Notes: generated from the sequence alone by a model not told the origin. 64,000 bases of DNA from Methylobacterium oxalidis (GCF_007992195.1 NZ_BJZU01000021.1:52341-116340); one strand, 5' to 3'. Numbered from the stretch's first letter, positions 53,105-61,862 are shown. Program-made: numbers and translations.

Positions 53105-54190
53105 TCAGCGGATCGCGGGGCCGAACGCCGCGCTCGCCTGCCGCTGCGGGGCGGCGGGGCCGACGGAGACCCGGGCGGGGCCGACGACGACCGCCTGGAG
53201 GACCTTCTTGGACGCGACGTTGACGACGCTCACGGTCGCGCCGAGCCGGCCGGCCTCGTTCGCCTGCCCGCGCATGGTCAGGCTGACGCCCGGCGTCTCG
53301 TAGACGATGCTCACCGCCTCGCCGCGGGCGACGAGTTCGGGCGGGGCGGTGTCGCCCGTGCGCAGCACGGCCCCGGCGCCGAGCGCGCGCTGGGCGACCT
53401 CGCCGGCGAGCGCCGCGAGGTTCGCCTGCGCGTCCGGGGGCGAGCCCTCGCGGGGGCGGCGCTCCAGCGCCACGTCGGCGGCGGTGATCGGCTCGCCGCT
53501 CTTCACGGCACGGGTGAGGACGGCGACCTCGCGCATCTCGACCACGAGGCCGGAGACCCGGAGCGAGGCCTGCCGCTCGCCGAGGCTGATCAGGCCGGTC
53601 ACCCGGCGGGAGCGCGGCTCGTAGACGACGTCGAGGGCGGCGGCCGCCCCGTTCAGATCGACCGGCGCCAGCAGCACCGGCGCCTCGCCGTCGAGGCGGA
53701 TGCTGAGGACGCGCGGGTCGAGGCCCTGGCCGCTCTCCAGCGCCCGCTTGAGGGCGGCCTCGATCTCCGCGGCGCCGACCCGGCGCGCGGCGCGCTGCAC
53801 GGCGATCTGGACCCGGCCGCCGGTCTCGACGGGGCCGAGCCCGAGCCCGGCGACCGCTTCGAGGATGCGCCGGCTCTGGATCGTGCCCGTGGCCCCGAGC
53901 GCGGGCGCCCGGAACAGCGGCCTGGCCGCGGCCTCCGCGGCCGCGCCCTCCACGAGGTCGCCGAGGGTGAGCACGTCGCCGCGGGCGGTCACGTCCCCGC
54001 GCAGGCGGAGCGGCTCGCCCGCGAAGGCCGGCAGGGTCAGGTAGCCGATGGCGGCGAGCGTGATCAGGGTCGCGGTGAGGCGGCCGAGCACCGCGGCGCC
54101 GAGCGGCGCCACGCGCCGGTGCGGCCGGTCCGCGAGCGGGGGCATCGCGACGGTCTGGTCCGGGTCGAAGGGGTCGGCGAGGACGGGCAT
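53105..54190 (-). CDS. flgA: Flagella basal-body P-ring chaperone FlgA
   Basis: ATG 54190 (361 residues) has GGAAG 10 nt upstream; a GTG at 54199 is the alternative. A hydrophobic leader lies unusually deep (TATLITLAAIGYLTLPAFAG, about residues 40-60), so translation may instead begin at the internal MPPLADRP. The periplasmic chaperone body has GDVLTLGDLVEG, two SAF-like repeats, VVEMREVAVLTRAVKSGEPI, AQRALGAGAVLRTGD and VYETPGVSLTMRGQANEAG. It assists FlgI assembly. Placed between flgG and flgH. Confidence 0.88.
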   Translation of the reverse strand: MPVLADPFDPDQTVAMPPLADRPHRRVAPLGAAVLGRLTATLITLAAIGYLTLPAFAGEPLRLRGDVTARGDVLTLGDLVEGAAAEAAARPLFRAPALGATGTIQSRRILEAVAGLGLGPVETGGRVQIAVQRAARRVGAAEIEAALKRALESGQGLDPRVLSIRLDGEAPVLLAPVDLNGAAAALDVVYEPRSRRVTGLISLGERQASLRVSGLVVEMREVAVLTRAVKSGEPITAADVALERRPREGSPPDAQANLAALAGEVAQRALGAGAVLRTGDTAPPELVARGEAVSIVYETPGVSLTMRGQANEAGRLGATVSVVNVASKKVLQAVVVGPARVSVGPAAPQRQASAAFGPAIR

Positions 54191-54207
54191 CGCGCTCACG
54201 CTTCCGG

Positions 54208-54999
54208 TTAGCTGCGGAACATCTGGGAGGTGGTGGAGAGCATCTGGTCGGCGGCGGTGACGACCTTCGAGTTCATCTCGTAGGCGCGCTGGGCCGCGAT
54301 CAGCGACGAGATCTCGGTGACGGCGTTCACGTTCGCCTCCTCGAGATAGGCCTGCTGCAGGTTGCCGAACCCCTCCGAGCCCGGCAGGCCGTTGATGGCC
54401 GGGCCCGAGGCCGCGGTCTCGATGAACAGGTTGTCGCCGATCGACTCGAGGCCGACCTTGTTGACGAAGCGGGCGAGTTGGAACTGGCCGAGCGCCTGCG
54501 GCGCCGTCTGGCCCGGCAGGGTCGCCTGCACGGCGCCCGTGGCGCTGATCTGCACCGAGGTCGCGTTGTTCGGCACCGTGACGCCGGGATCGACGAGGTA
54601 GCCGTCGCGGGTCACGAGCTGCCCTTGCGCCGAGAGGTCGAAGGAGCCGTCGCGGCTGTAGGCGGTGCGCCCGTCCGGCAGGGTGACCCGGAAGTAGCCC
54701 TCGCCGCGGATCGCGACGTCGTAGTCCTTCTCGGTCGAGGTCAGCGTGCCCTGCGACATGATGCGTCCGGTCGAGACCGTCTTCACGCCGGAGCCGAGGG
54801 CGAGGCCCGCGGGGAGCTGGGTGTTCTGGTCCGAGGTGGAGGAGCCGGAGCGCCGCAGGTTCTGGTAGAGCAGGTCCTGGAAGTGCGGGGCCTGCCGCTT
54901 GTAGCCGGTGGTGCGCAGGTTCGCGATGTTGTTCGAGATGACCTGGACGTTGAGTTCCTGGGCCGCCATGCCCGTGGCGGCGGCGTAGAGGGCGCGCAT
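54208..54999 (-). CDS. flgG: Distal rod protein FlgG
   Basis: 263 residues (family ~262); GAGGAGAT precedes the ATG. N-terminus MRALYAAATGMAAQELNVQV and NNIANLRTTGYKRQAPHFQD, mid-region DVAIRGEGYFRVTLPDG, C-terminus AYLEEANVNAVTEISSLIAA and MLSTTSQMFRS. All are FlgG signatures. It forms the driveshaft segment of the rod. Located 11 bp after flgF and 17 bp before flgA in one operon. Confidence 0.96.
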   Translation of the reverse strand: MRALYAAATGMAAQELNVQVISNNIANLRTTGYKRQAPHFQDLLYQNLRRSGSSTSDQNTQLPAGLALGSGVKTVSTGRIMSQGTLTSTEKDYDVAIRGEGYFRVTLPDGRTAYSRDGSFDLSAQGQLVTRDGYLVDPGVTVPNNATSVQISATGAVQATLPGQTAPQALGQFQLARFVNKVGLESIGDNLFIETAASGPAINGLPGSEGFGNLQQAYLEEANVNAVTEISSLIAAQRAYEMNSKVVTAADQMLSTTSQMFRS

Positions 55000-55010
55000 G
55001 CCGGATCTCC

Positions 55011-55751
55011 TCAGGCAACGTCGGCGAGGCGGCGGATCGCCGTGCCGCGCAGGTCGTCGAGACGCGAGATCACGCTGGAGACCATCGCGTAGCTGCGGTT
55101 GACGTCCATCAGCCGGGTCATCTCGATGACCGGCTTGACGTTGGAGCGCTCGAGCGCCCCGGATTCGAGGCGGCCCGCGATGCCGGCGGGCTGCGGCTGG
55201 TCGGGCGAGGAATAGAGGTTGGCGCCCTCGTTCTGGAGGCGCTGCGGATTCGCGAAGGTGACGAGGCGGATGCGGCCGCGCACGCCGAGATTGGTCGAGA
55301 CCGTGCCGTCCGGGCCGATCTGGACGCCGGTCTCCTGCGGGCCGATCGCGATCGGGCCGGCCTCGCCCTGCACGGCGTAGCCGTCGCTCGTGACGAGATT
55401 GCCCTGCGGGTCGAACTCGAAGGCGCCGTTGCGGGTGTAGCGCACCCCCTGCGCGGTCTGCACCGTCAGGAACGCCTCGCCGCGCACCGCCACGTGGAGC
55501 GGGTTGCCCGTCTGCTCGATCGGCCCCTGGCCGAGATCGAGGGTGGTGCCCTGGTCGATCACGTAGGAGAGGCGCCGGTCCGAGGTCTTGAAGGAATCCG
55601 CGCTCGCCACCGGCATCAGGTATTCCTGGAAGCGGGCGTTGCGGGCCTTGAAACCGGTGGTCGAGACGTTCGCCATGTTGTTGGCGATCACGTCGAGCTC
55701 GCGCTGGAGCGCGACCTGGCTCGACACACCGACGAAGAGAGCGTTCTGCAT
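55011..55751 (-). CDS. flgF: Proximal rod protein FlgF
   Basis: From ATG 55751 the product has 246 residues. Rod motif VALQRELDVIANNMANVSTT-GFKARN at the N-terminus; core NPLHVAVRGEAFLTVQTAQG; C-terminus NVKPVIEMTRLMDVNRSYAM. The longer open frame upstream is ignored. First gene of flgF-G-A-H. A half CtrA-like GTTAAC sequence lies about 30 bp upstream, and a complete box lies at 55927. Confidence 0.95.
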   Translation of the reverse strand: MQNALFVGVSSQVALQRELDVIANNMANVSTTGFKARNARFQEYLMPVASADSFKTSDRRLSYVIDQGTTLDLGQGPIEQTGNPLHVAVRGEAFLTVQTAQGVRYTRNGAFEFDPQGNLVTSDGYAVQGEAGPIAIGPQETGVQIGPDGTVSTNLGVRGRIRLVTFANPQRLQNEGANLYSSPDQPQPAGIAGRLESGALERSNVKPVIEMTRLMDVNRSYAMVSSVISRLDDLRGTAIRRLADVA

Positions 55752-55926
55752 CGCTTGAACCCGGGCTGGCGCGGGGGGCGCCGTTAACGTTACCCGCATC
55801 CCCCGTGCCAGACGGAGACGGCCCGGTTTCTCTCGCGAAATCAGCGCCTTGTGGCGCCGGCGCCGCGCCGGGCGGTGTGTCCCCGGTGCGCCTGCCGGCA
55901 AACATCGCCCGGCAGAAATTGCCGGC

Positions 55927-55943
55927 TTAACCGGCCGTTAACC
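55927..55943. promoter_or_regulatory. Perfect CtrA-type box between flgF and fliL
   Basis: TTAA-CCGGCCG-TTAA followed by CC is an exact TTAA-N7-TTAA match in otherwise GC-rich DNA. It is 76 bp before fliL and 176 bp before the divergent flgF. Control of the fliL operon, and perhaps both, by CtrA is likely. Confidence 0.7.
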
Positions 55944-56018
55944 GTACGGGCGAATACCTGAAGCCGGCCGCATCCCGCACAACCCGCGGTGTGCGGGCCG
56001 GAGCTCGGAAGACGGGTC

Positions 56019-56534
56019 ATGGCCAAGAAGCCGAAGAAGGCGCCCGCCGAAGGCGAGGGCGGCGAGGGCGAAGCCCCGAAAAGCAAGAAGAAGCTCGTCG
56101 TCATCGCGGCCGCGGCACTCCTCGCGGCGGGCGGGGGCGGCGGGTTCTTCGTGATGAAGAAGCGCGCCGCCGCGCACGCGGAAGCCGAGCAGGCGGCCCA
56201 GCAGCCCGTCGACACCCGCAAGACCGCCGTCTTCCTCGACGTGCGCGAGATGGTGCTCAACCTCACGCCCGAGCTCGGCCAGGACAAGGCGCGCTTCGCC
56301 AAGCTCCGGATCGCGCTGGAACTGCGCGACGCCAAGGTCGAGGCCGAGGTGAAGCCGCTGATGCCGCGGGTCGAGGACACGCTGCAGGTCTACATGCGCG
56401 AGCTGCGCGCCACCGACCTTGCCGGGTCGGCCGGCCTCTACCGCCTGCGCGAGGAATTGCTGCGGCGGGTCAACATCGCGCTCCACCCGGCACGGGTCGA
56501 GGCGGTGCTCTTCAAGGACGTGATCATCCAGTAG
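56019..56534 (+). CDS. fliL: Flagellar basal-body-associated protein FliL
   Basis: The 171-residue inner-membrane protein is associated with stator units and motor torque. Lys/Glu-rich cytoplasmic start (MAKKPKKAPAEGEGG), one membrane helix (VVIAAAALLAAGGGGGFFVM), then a periplasmic stomatin-like domain (KTAVFLDVREMVLNLTPE, FAKLRIALELRD, EELLRRVNIALHP) ending FKDVIIQ as in other FliL. First in fliL-fliM-DUF6468-motE. Confidence 0.92.
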   Translation: MAKKPKKAPAEGEGGEGEAPKSKKKLVVIAAAALLAAGGGGGFFVMKKRAAAHAEAEQAAQQPVDTRKTAVFLDVREMVLNLTPELGQDKARFAKLRIALELRDAKVEAEVKPLMPRVEDTLQVYMRELRATDLAGSAGLYRLREELLRRVNIALHPARVEAVLFKDVIIQ

Positions 56535-56551
56535 CGGTTGTCGAGAGCACG

Positions 56552-57769
56552 ATGGAACCCGACGATCCGAACCTGGAGGACGACTGGTCCGCCGCCCTGC
56601 TGGAGCAGAATGGCGAGGGCGGCGGCGACGCCTCGCTCGCCGAGGAATGGGGCGCGGCGCTCGCCGAGCAGGGCACCACCCGCAACGCCAGCGACGTCGC
56701 CGCCGAGTGGGCGACGATGATCGAGGACGGGGAGACCGACAATCTCCCCGAACTCGCCGGCAACGACCGCATCCTCAACCAGGAGGAGATTGACGGGGTC
56801 CTCGGCTTCTCGCTGCGCGAGCTGTCGGCCTCGGGCGCGGGCGGCGTTCGCGCCATCGTGGATTCGGGCGTCGTCCAGTACGAACGCCTGCCGATGCTGG
56901 AGATCGTCTTCGACCGGATGATCCGGTTGCTGTCGACGAGCCTGCGCAACTTCTTCCAGGACAACGTCGAGGTCACCCTCGACAACATCACCTCGGTCCG
57001 CTTCGGCGACTACCTCAACGCGATCCCGCTGCCGACCCTGCTCGGCGTGTTCCGGGCGGATGCCTGGGAGAATTCCGGCCTCGTCACGGTCGAGTCGAAC
57101 CTCGCCTACTCGACCCTCGACCTCCTGCTCGGCGGCAAGCGCGGCGGCACGTCGAGCCGGCTCGACGGGCGGCCCTTCACGACGATCGAGATGCAGCTCG
57201 TGCGGCGCCTCGTGGAGATCATCCTGGGCGACCTCGAACTCTCGTTCCAGCCGCTCTCGCCGGTGCGCTTCCTGATCGACCGGATCGAGACCAACCCGCG
57301 CTTCGCCACGATCACCCGGCCCGCCAACGCCGCCATCCTGATCGGCCTGCGCCTCGACATGGACGGGCGCGGCGGCCTGCTGCAGATCCTGTTCCCCTAC
57401 GCGACGATCGAGCCGATCCGTGAACTGCTCATGCAGAGCTTCATGGGCGAGAAGCTCGGCCGCGACCACGTCTGGGAGGGGCACCTCGCCACCGAGATCT
57501 GGCAGGCGGACGTGGCGATGGAGGCGGTCCTCCACGAGATGATGCTGCCGCTCAAGCGCGTCATGGGCCTCCGGGTCGGCGACACGCTGATGTTCGACGC
57601 CAAGCCCACGGACCTGATCACGGTGCGCTGCGGCGACTGGGCCCTTACGCAGGGCCGGATCGGGCGCGTCGACGACAACATCGCCGTGCAGGTGACGCGG
57701 CCCCTGCGCCGCTCGCGCACCACGCTGCAGGCCTTCGAGGCCTCCATGAACAACCGAAACGACGGGTAG
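56552..57769 (+). CDS. fliM: Flagellar switch protein FliM with extended N-terminus
   Basis: The 405-residue C-ring subunit binds phospho-CheY and sets rotation. The LSQEEIDALL-like motif (ILNQEEIDGVLGF) lies near residue 75, not at the extreme N-terminus. Core motifs: YERLPMLEIVFDRMIRLLST, GGLLQILFPYATIEPIRELL and a C-terminal FliN-like domain. The first ~70 residues hold three repeated acidic-Trp motifs (DDWSAALLEQ, EEWGAALAEQ, AEWATMIEDG) resembling the N-terminal DDLWAEALSEQ peptide of enterobacterial FliN. The gene starts 17 bp after fliL. Confidence 0.93.
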   Translation: MEPDDPNLEDDWSAALLEQNGEGGGDASLAEEWGAALAEQGTTRNASDVAAEWATMIEDGETDNLPELAGNDRILNQEEIDGVLGFSLRELSASGAGGVRAIVDSGVVQYERLPMLEIVFDRMIRLLSTSLRNFFQDNVEVTLDNITSVRFGDYLNAIPLPTLLGVFRADAWENSGLVTVESNLAYSTLDLLLGGKRGGTSSRLDGRPFTTIEMQLVRRLVEIILGDLELSFQPLSPVRFLIDRIETNPRFATITRPANAAILIGLRLDMDGRGGLLQILFPYATIEPIRELLMQSFMGEKLGRDHVWEGHLATEIWQADVAMEAVLHEMMLPLKRVMGLRVGDTLMFDAKPTDLITVRCGDWALTQGRIGRVDDNIAVQVTRPLRRSRTTLQAFEASMNNRNDG

Positions 57770-57773
57770 CGTC

Positions 57774-58313
57774 ATGAGTATCTTCGTCACGCTCCTCGCC
57801 GATGTCCTCGTCGCCGTCCTGCTCGTCGCGACGATCGCGACCTCGATCCGGCTCTCGCGCCGGATCGCGCAGCTCAAGGGCGACGAGACGGCTTTGCGCC
57901 AGACCATCGGCGACCTGATGGTGGCCACGAGCAACGCCGAGCGGGCGATCGTCGGCCTGCGCGGCGCGCTCGCCGAGTGCGACCGGACGCTGGCCGAGCG
58001 CCTCGGCACCGCCGAGCGCTACGCCGCCGACATCGCCGCGCAGGTCGAGGCGGGCCAGGGCGTGATCGCCCGCATCGGCGCGATCGTGGCCGAGTTCCGG
58101 CCCGGTGCGCAGGCCCGGCCCGAAGCCCAGTCCCAAGCCCAGTCCCCTGTTCGGGGCCGGCCCGAGCCGCTATCGCCGCCGGCCGTGGCCGTCCCGGCCG
58201 CCGCGCCCGTCCTGCCGGAGAGCCCCAACGGCGAGCGCCTCGGCGCCGCCGCGGCTGCCGCGCTCGCCATGTCCGAGCGCGCGCTGAGCCGCGTCCGGAG
58301 CCGCGCCGCGTGA
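57774..58313 (+). CDS. DUF6468 protein of the fliM-motE cluster
   Basis: The 179-residue protein has one N-terminal membrane helix (LLADVLVAVLLVATIATSIR), a coiled-coil-like stretch (LKGDETALRQTIGDLMVATS, ERAIVGLRGALAECDRTLAE) and a Pro/Ala-rich tail. This matches the uncharacterised family usually found between fliM and motE in alphaproteobacteria. It starts 4 bp after the fliM stop and overlaps motE by GTGA. A motor-associated role is inferred from position only. Confidence 0.7.
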   Translation: MSIFVTLLADVLVAVLLVATIATSIRLSRRIAQLKGDETALRQTIGDLMVATSNAERAIVGLRGALAECDRTLAERLGTAERYAADIAAQVEAGQGVIARIGAIVAEFRPGAQARPEAQSQAQSPVRGRPEPLSPPAVAVPAAAPVLPESPNGERLGAAAAAALAMSERALSRVRSRAA

Positions 58314-59203
58314 GCCGCAAGCCCGCCAAGATGCCGGCGCCCGCGCCGAGCCCAGCGGCGCCGGTCGCGAAGGTGCCAGTCCCGGTCGCCCTGCCGGAGC
58401 CGGGCCCGGTCGCCAAGGCCGCCAAGGCCCGCACGCCCCTCGGCCGGGCACGCCGCCGCCCGCAGCGCCCGCTTCGCCTGCGCCTGATCGACGCCGTGAC
58501 GCTGGCAGCCGCCGGCCTCCTCGTTCTCAAGCTCGCCTCCATCGCCACCGACGCCGACCGGCCGGGCACCGAGCTTCCGAGCTTCGCCCGGGTGCTGGCG
58601 GAAGCGCGGAGCGGCTACGAGCCGCCGGACCCGACGACGACGGGCTCTGTCGGCGCCAAGGAGCCCGAGAAGGAGAAGCCGCCCGAGCCGCCGCCGCAGG
58701 CGCAGCCGCCGATGCAGGAGCCGATGTCGCCGGCCGAGCGCGCCCTCCTGGAGAAGCTCGGCGCCCGCCGCGACGCCCTGAAGCAGCGCAGCCAGGACCT
58801 CGACCTGCGCGAGCAGATGCTCGGCGAGGCCGAGCGCAAGCTCGAGAGCGGGCTCGGCGACCTCAAGCAGGCGGAGGAGAAGGCCGACGCCGGCGGCGCC
58901 AGGCGCGCCGAAGCGGAGAAGGCTGGCCTGAGGAACATCGTCACCATGTACGAGACGATGAAGCCGAAGGACGCCGCCCGCGTCTTCGACCGGCTCAACC
59001 ACGACGTGCTGGTGCCGATCGTGCTCGCCATGAACCCGCGCAAGATGGCCGAGGTGCTGGCCGTGATGCAGCCGGACGCCGCCGAGAAGCTCACCGTGGC
59101 GCTGGCCAACCGCGCCCGCGGCATCGCGGGCCCGCAGGCCCAGGCGAGCGCAGGGCCGGCCCTGCCGCCGAACGAGCTGCCGGCGATCGAGCCGGCCCGC
59201 TGA
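58310..59203 (+). CDS. motE: MotE-like motor chaperone
   Basis: GTG start overlapping the previous stop (GTGA). The 297-residue product has a Pro/Lys-rich N-terminus, one membrane helix (LRLIDAVTLAAAGLLVLKLA), a Pro-rich linker, a long coiled coil (residues ~140-205) and a MgtE_N-like domain (NIVTMYETMKPKDAARVFDR, VLAMNPRKMAEVLAVMQPDA). In Sinorhizobium MotE is a periplasmic chaperone for MotC. Last gene of the operon, followed by a strong terminator hairpin. Confidence 0.82.
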   Translation: MSRKPAKMPAPAPSPAAPVAKVPVPVALPEPGPVAKAAKARTPLGRARRRPQRPLRLRLIDAVTLAAAGLLVLKLASIATDADRPGTELPSFARVLAEARSGYEPPDPTTTGSVGAKEPEKEKPPEPPPQAQPPMQEPMSPAERALLEKLGARRDALKQRSQDLDLREQMLGEAERKLESGLGDLKQAEEKADAGGARRAEAEKAGLRNIVTMYETMKPKDAARVFDRLNHDVLVPIVLAMNPRKMAEVLAVMQPDAAEKLTVALANRARGIAGPQAQASAGPALPPNELPAIEPAR

Positions 59204-59235
59204 AATCGCGTCCCGGCGCGATCGGCATGCGCGCG

Positions 59236-59259
59236 CCCCCGTCCCGGGCGGGACGGGGG
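59236..59259. terminator. Strong bidirectional hairpin after motE
   Basis: CCCCCGTCCCG (59236-59246) pairs perfectly with CGGGACGGGGG (59249-59259), leaving a minimal loop. Followed by TCTGT on the plus strand. Lies between the stops of motE (59203) and the convergent acetyltransferase (59287). Confidence 0.7.
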
Positions 59260-59286
59260 TCTGTCGGCATTCAGCCCGGGAGGCCG

Positions 59287-59838
59287 TCAGGCCGCGCGTC
59301 GTCGCGCCTCGGCCGCGACGACCGGGACAGCCTCCGCCGGGGCGGGGATGCCGGTCGGGCGCACGAGGCCCTCGGCCCCCGCGAGAGCGCCCTCGCGCAG
59401 CTCGAGGCCGAGGAAGCGCTCGCGCTCGAACGGGCCGGGCAGCCAGAGGTCGGCGGCGAGGTCCGGGTCGAAGCCGAAGCGGGCGTAGTAGGGCGCGTCG
59501 CCGACGAGCAGCACCGCGCCGTGGCCGAGCGCCTCGGCCCGGCCGAGCGCGGCGTGCATCATCACCTTGCCGAGGCCCTGGCCGTGGATCGCCGGCTCGA
59601 CCGCGAGCGGCCCGAGCAGCAGGGCCGGGCGGGCGGGGCCCGCCTCGACGTGCCAGAGCCGCACGGTGCCGACGAGGCGGCCGCGGCGAGTCGCCGTGAG
59701 GGCGAGCCCGCGCGCGGGCAGCCGCCCCTCGCGCAGGCGCTCAGAGGTCTTGGCGGATCGCGACGGGCCGAAGCAGGCGTCGAGCAGGCGCTCGCGGCCG
59801 GCGACGTCGGAGGGGTGCTCTTCGCGGATCTCGATCAC
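59287..59838 (-). CDS. GNAT-family N-acetyltransferase
   Basis: The 183-residue product has a complete acetyl-CoA site: LGPLAVEPAIHGQGLGKVMM (motif A with Q/RxxGxG/A), then HAALGRAEALGHGAVLLVGD and YYARFGFDPD (motif B). It resembles the ~170-residue family with a GDAPYY motif found in many alphaproteobacteria. The C-terminal ~40 residues extend past the core. Substrate unknown. The upstream gene on the same strand is odc, 144 bp away. Confidence 0.82.
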   Translation of the reverse strand: MIEIREEHPSDVAGRERLLDACFGPSRSAKTSERLREGRLPARGLALTATRRGRLVGTVRLWHVEAGPARPALLLGPLAVEPAIHGQGLGKVMMHAALGRAEALGHGAVLLVGDAPYYARFGFDPDLAADLWLPGPFERERFLGLELREGALAGAEGLVRPTGIPAPAEAVPVVAAEARRRAA

Positions 59839-59982
59839 GGCCGTGGCCTCCCGGACAGGTTGGGGAGAAGCGACAGCCCTCGCACCCGCCTCGTGCCCGA
59901 GGCCGGCCGTCCGGGACGGTGAGGTTCGGAAGGGGCGCCGGTGGGGCGCCGGAGCCGGGCGGGGGTCCCGCCCGGGCGAGGA

Positions 59983-61149
59983 TCAGATCACGATCTGCTC
60001 GAGCGGGGGGAAGCCGTTGAAGGCCACCGCCGCGTAGGTCGTGGTGTAGGCGCCCGCGCCCTCGATGAGGACCTTCTCGCCGATGGAGAGCGAGACCGGC
60101 AGCGGGTAGTGCACCTTCTCGTAGAGGACGTCCGCCGAGTCGCAGGTCGGGCCGGCGAGCACGCAGGGGGCCATGCGGTCCTCGTCGTGCTCGGTGCGGA
60201 TCGCGTAGCGGATCGACTCGTCCATCGTCTCGGCGAGACCGCCGAACTTGCCGATGTCGAGGTAGACCCAGCGCACCTCGTCCTCCGCGTCCGACTTCTT
60301 CGAGACGAGCACGACCTCGGCCTCGATGATGCCGGCGTTGCCGACCATGCCGCGGCCCGGCTCGATGATTGTCTCCGGGATCTGGTTGCCGAAGTGCTTG
60401 GTCAGCGCCCGGAAGATCGCGTCGCCGTAGGATTCCACGCCCGGCACCTGCTTGAGGTACTTGGTCGGGAAGCCGCCGCCGAGGTTGACCATCGAGAGGC
60501 CGATGCCGCGCAGGGCGCACGCGCGGAAGATCATGGAGGCGGAGGCGAGCGCCCCGTCCCAGGCTTCCGTGTTCGCCTGCTGCGAGCCGACGTGGAACGA
60601 GACGCCGTAGGCGGCGAGCCCGTGCCGGTGGGCGTGCTCCAGCACGTCGACCGCCATCTCGGGCACGCAGCCGAACTTGCGCGAGAGCGGCCACTCGGCG
60701 CCGGCCCCGTCGCAGAGGATGCGGCAGAACACCTTCACGTCGCCGGCCTCGATGTCCGACGCCGCGGCCGCGCGAGAGATCTTCTCGACCTCGGCCTCGC
60801 AGTCGACGGCGAAGAGGCGCACGCCGAGCCTCAAAGCGCGGCCGATGCAGCGCTCCTTCTTGATCGTGTTGCCGAAGGAGATCCGGTCGGCGGTGGCGCC
60901 GGCGGCGAGCGCCATCTCGATCTCGGCCACCGAGGCCGTGTCGAAGCAGGAGCCCATCTCGGCGAGCGCGCGCAGCACCTCCGGCGCCGGGTTCGCCTTG
61001 ACGGCGTAGAAGACGCGGGTGTCGGGCAGCGCCCGGGCGAAGGCGGTGTAGTTCTCGCGCACCACGTCGAGGTCGAGGACCATCACGGGGCCCTCGTCGC
61101 GGCCGAGGTCGCGGCGTGCGCGCAGGAAGTCGCGGATGCGATCGGTCAT
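59983..61149 (-). CDS. odc: Type III-fold ornithine/lysine decarboxylase
   Basis: The 388-residue PLP enzyme of the alanine-racemase fold makes putrescine (or cadaverine). Lys51 in VFYAVKANP carries PLP; EPGRGMVGNAG binds the phosphate; GPTCDSADVLYE has the active-site Cys and Asp of eukaryotic-type ODC; SFHVGSQ and the long NLGGGFPTKY motif are typical. ODC and LDC members of this family cannot be separated reliably by eye. Start ATG 61149 fits the family N-terminus. A long untranslated leader and a sigma70-like promoter lie upstream. Confidence 0.92.
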   Translation of the reverse strand: MTDRIRDFLRARRDLGRDEGPVMVLDLDVVRENYTAFARALPDTRVFYAVKANPAPEVLRALAEMGSCFDTASVAEIEMALAAGATADRISFGNTIKKERCIGRALRLGVRLFAVDCEAEVEKISRAAAASDIEAGDVKVFCRILCDGAGAEWPLSRKFGCVPEMAVDVLEHAHRHGLAAYGVSFHVGSQQANTEAWDGALASASMIFRACALRGIGLSMVNLGGGFPTKYLKQVPGVESYGDAIFRALTKHFGNQIPETIIEPGRGMVGNAGIIEAEVVLVSKKSDAEDEVRWVYLDIGKFGGLAETMDESIRYAIRTEHDEDRMAPCVLAGPTCDSADVLYEKVHYPLPVSLSIGEKVLIEGAGAYTTTYAAVAFNGFPPLEQIVI

Positions 61150-61637
61150 GGACGTCCCCACCACAGGTTCGCAGGCGCCCTCACGCGGGGCGCGATGTCG
61201 AATGTCTGGCGATCCGCGCGGGACCGCCGGCGTCAGGGGGCGATGCGACGCGCGGGCCCGTGTGCTTTGGAGACACGCGGATCCGAGCGGGCGCAGAGCA
61301 CCCGGAAGCTGCCGTGGATTGGTAGGGGAGACCCCAACCGCACGCCGGGCAAAGAGAAACAAGCCTCTTCGGTGCCGGCCTTTGGAGGGCCGACGAGACC
61401 AAAAAAGCCCGTTCGTCGTTGCTTTAAGCTGCGTCCCCCGTGGAGAGCGGGGTTCGCCGGTTTCGCCTCCGGCTGCCGGTTGTTGTCGGGGTCCGGTGTC
61501 GCCACCTGGATGCCGGCCGGAGGGAATCCACCCTTTCGACCATCGATCCTTTAAGACCCCTGGCGGCTGTCCGGCAGTTGACCGGATGCCCACCAACCGA
61601 CACGCGGCCACAGGCACGTGCGAAATTGGGCAAGCGG
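61150..61637 (-). promoter_or_regulatory. Long structured 5' leader of odc (candidate speF-type RNA)
   Basis: About 480 nt separate the best promoter from the odc ATG. On the minus strand the leader contains several self-complementary elements: GGCC-CTCCAAA-GGCC, CCCCG...CGGGG, CGACGA...TCGTCG enclosing a T6 run, and a CCGGCAGCCGG dyad. Conserved regulatory RNAs (speF motif) are known upstream of alphaproteobacterial ornithine decarboxylase genes and have this size. A covariance search is needed. A short ORF (about 61,233-61,505) runs inside it but has no clear ribosome site. Confidence 0.5.
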
Positions 61638-61666
61638 GATATACGTGCGGCGCCCCCCCGTCACAA
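61638..61666 (-). promoter_or_regulatory. Sigma70-like promoter for odc leader
   Basis: Minus strand TTGTGA (61666-61661), 17-bp spacer, TATATC (61643-61638). Close to TTGACA-N17-TATAAT and the only good match in the 713-bp gap. Confidence 0.5.
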
Positions 61667-61862
61667 GGGAAAAACGCAGGCAACCGCCGAGGAATCCCCG
61701 CTCTTTCGCGGTTTTGTTGCAGAAACGCCGCGCCGCCTCCGGCGCGGGCTTCCCAAGCGCCGGGGGAGGGGGCATCTCACACGGCGTCGACCCGGCCGCG
61801 CCCGCGCCGGACACGGCTTTCTCCGGCCCCGACTTCCCTCAGGCCCCGACACGACGAGGACC

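Noticed and set aside
61233..61505. 90-codon minus-strand ORF in the odc leader as a gene
   Set aside because: No ribosome site and biased composition; kept only as a possible leader ORF within the regulatory region.
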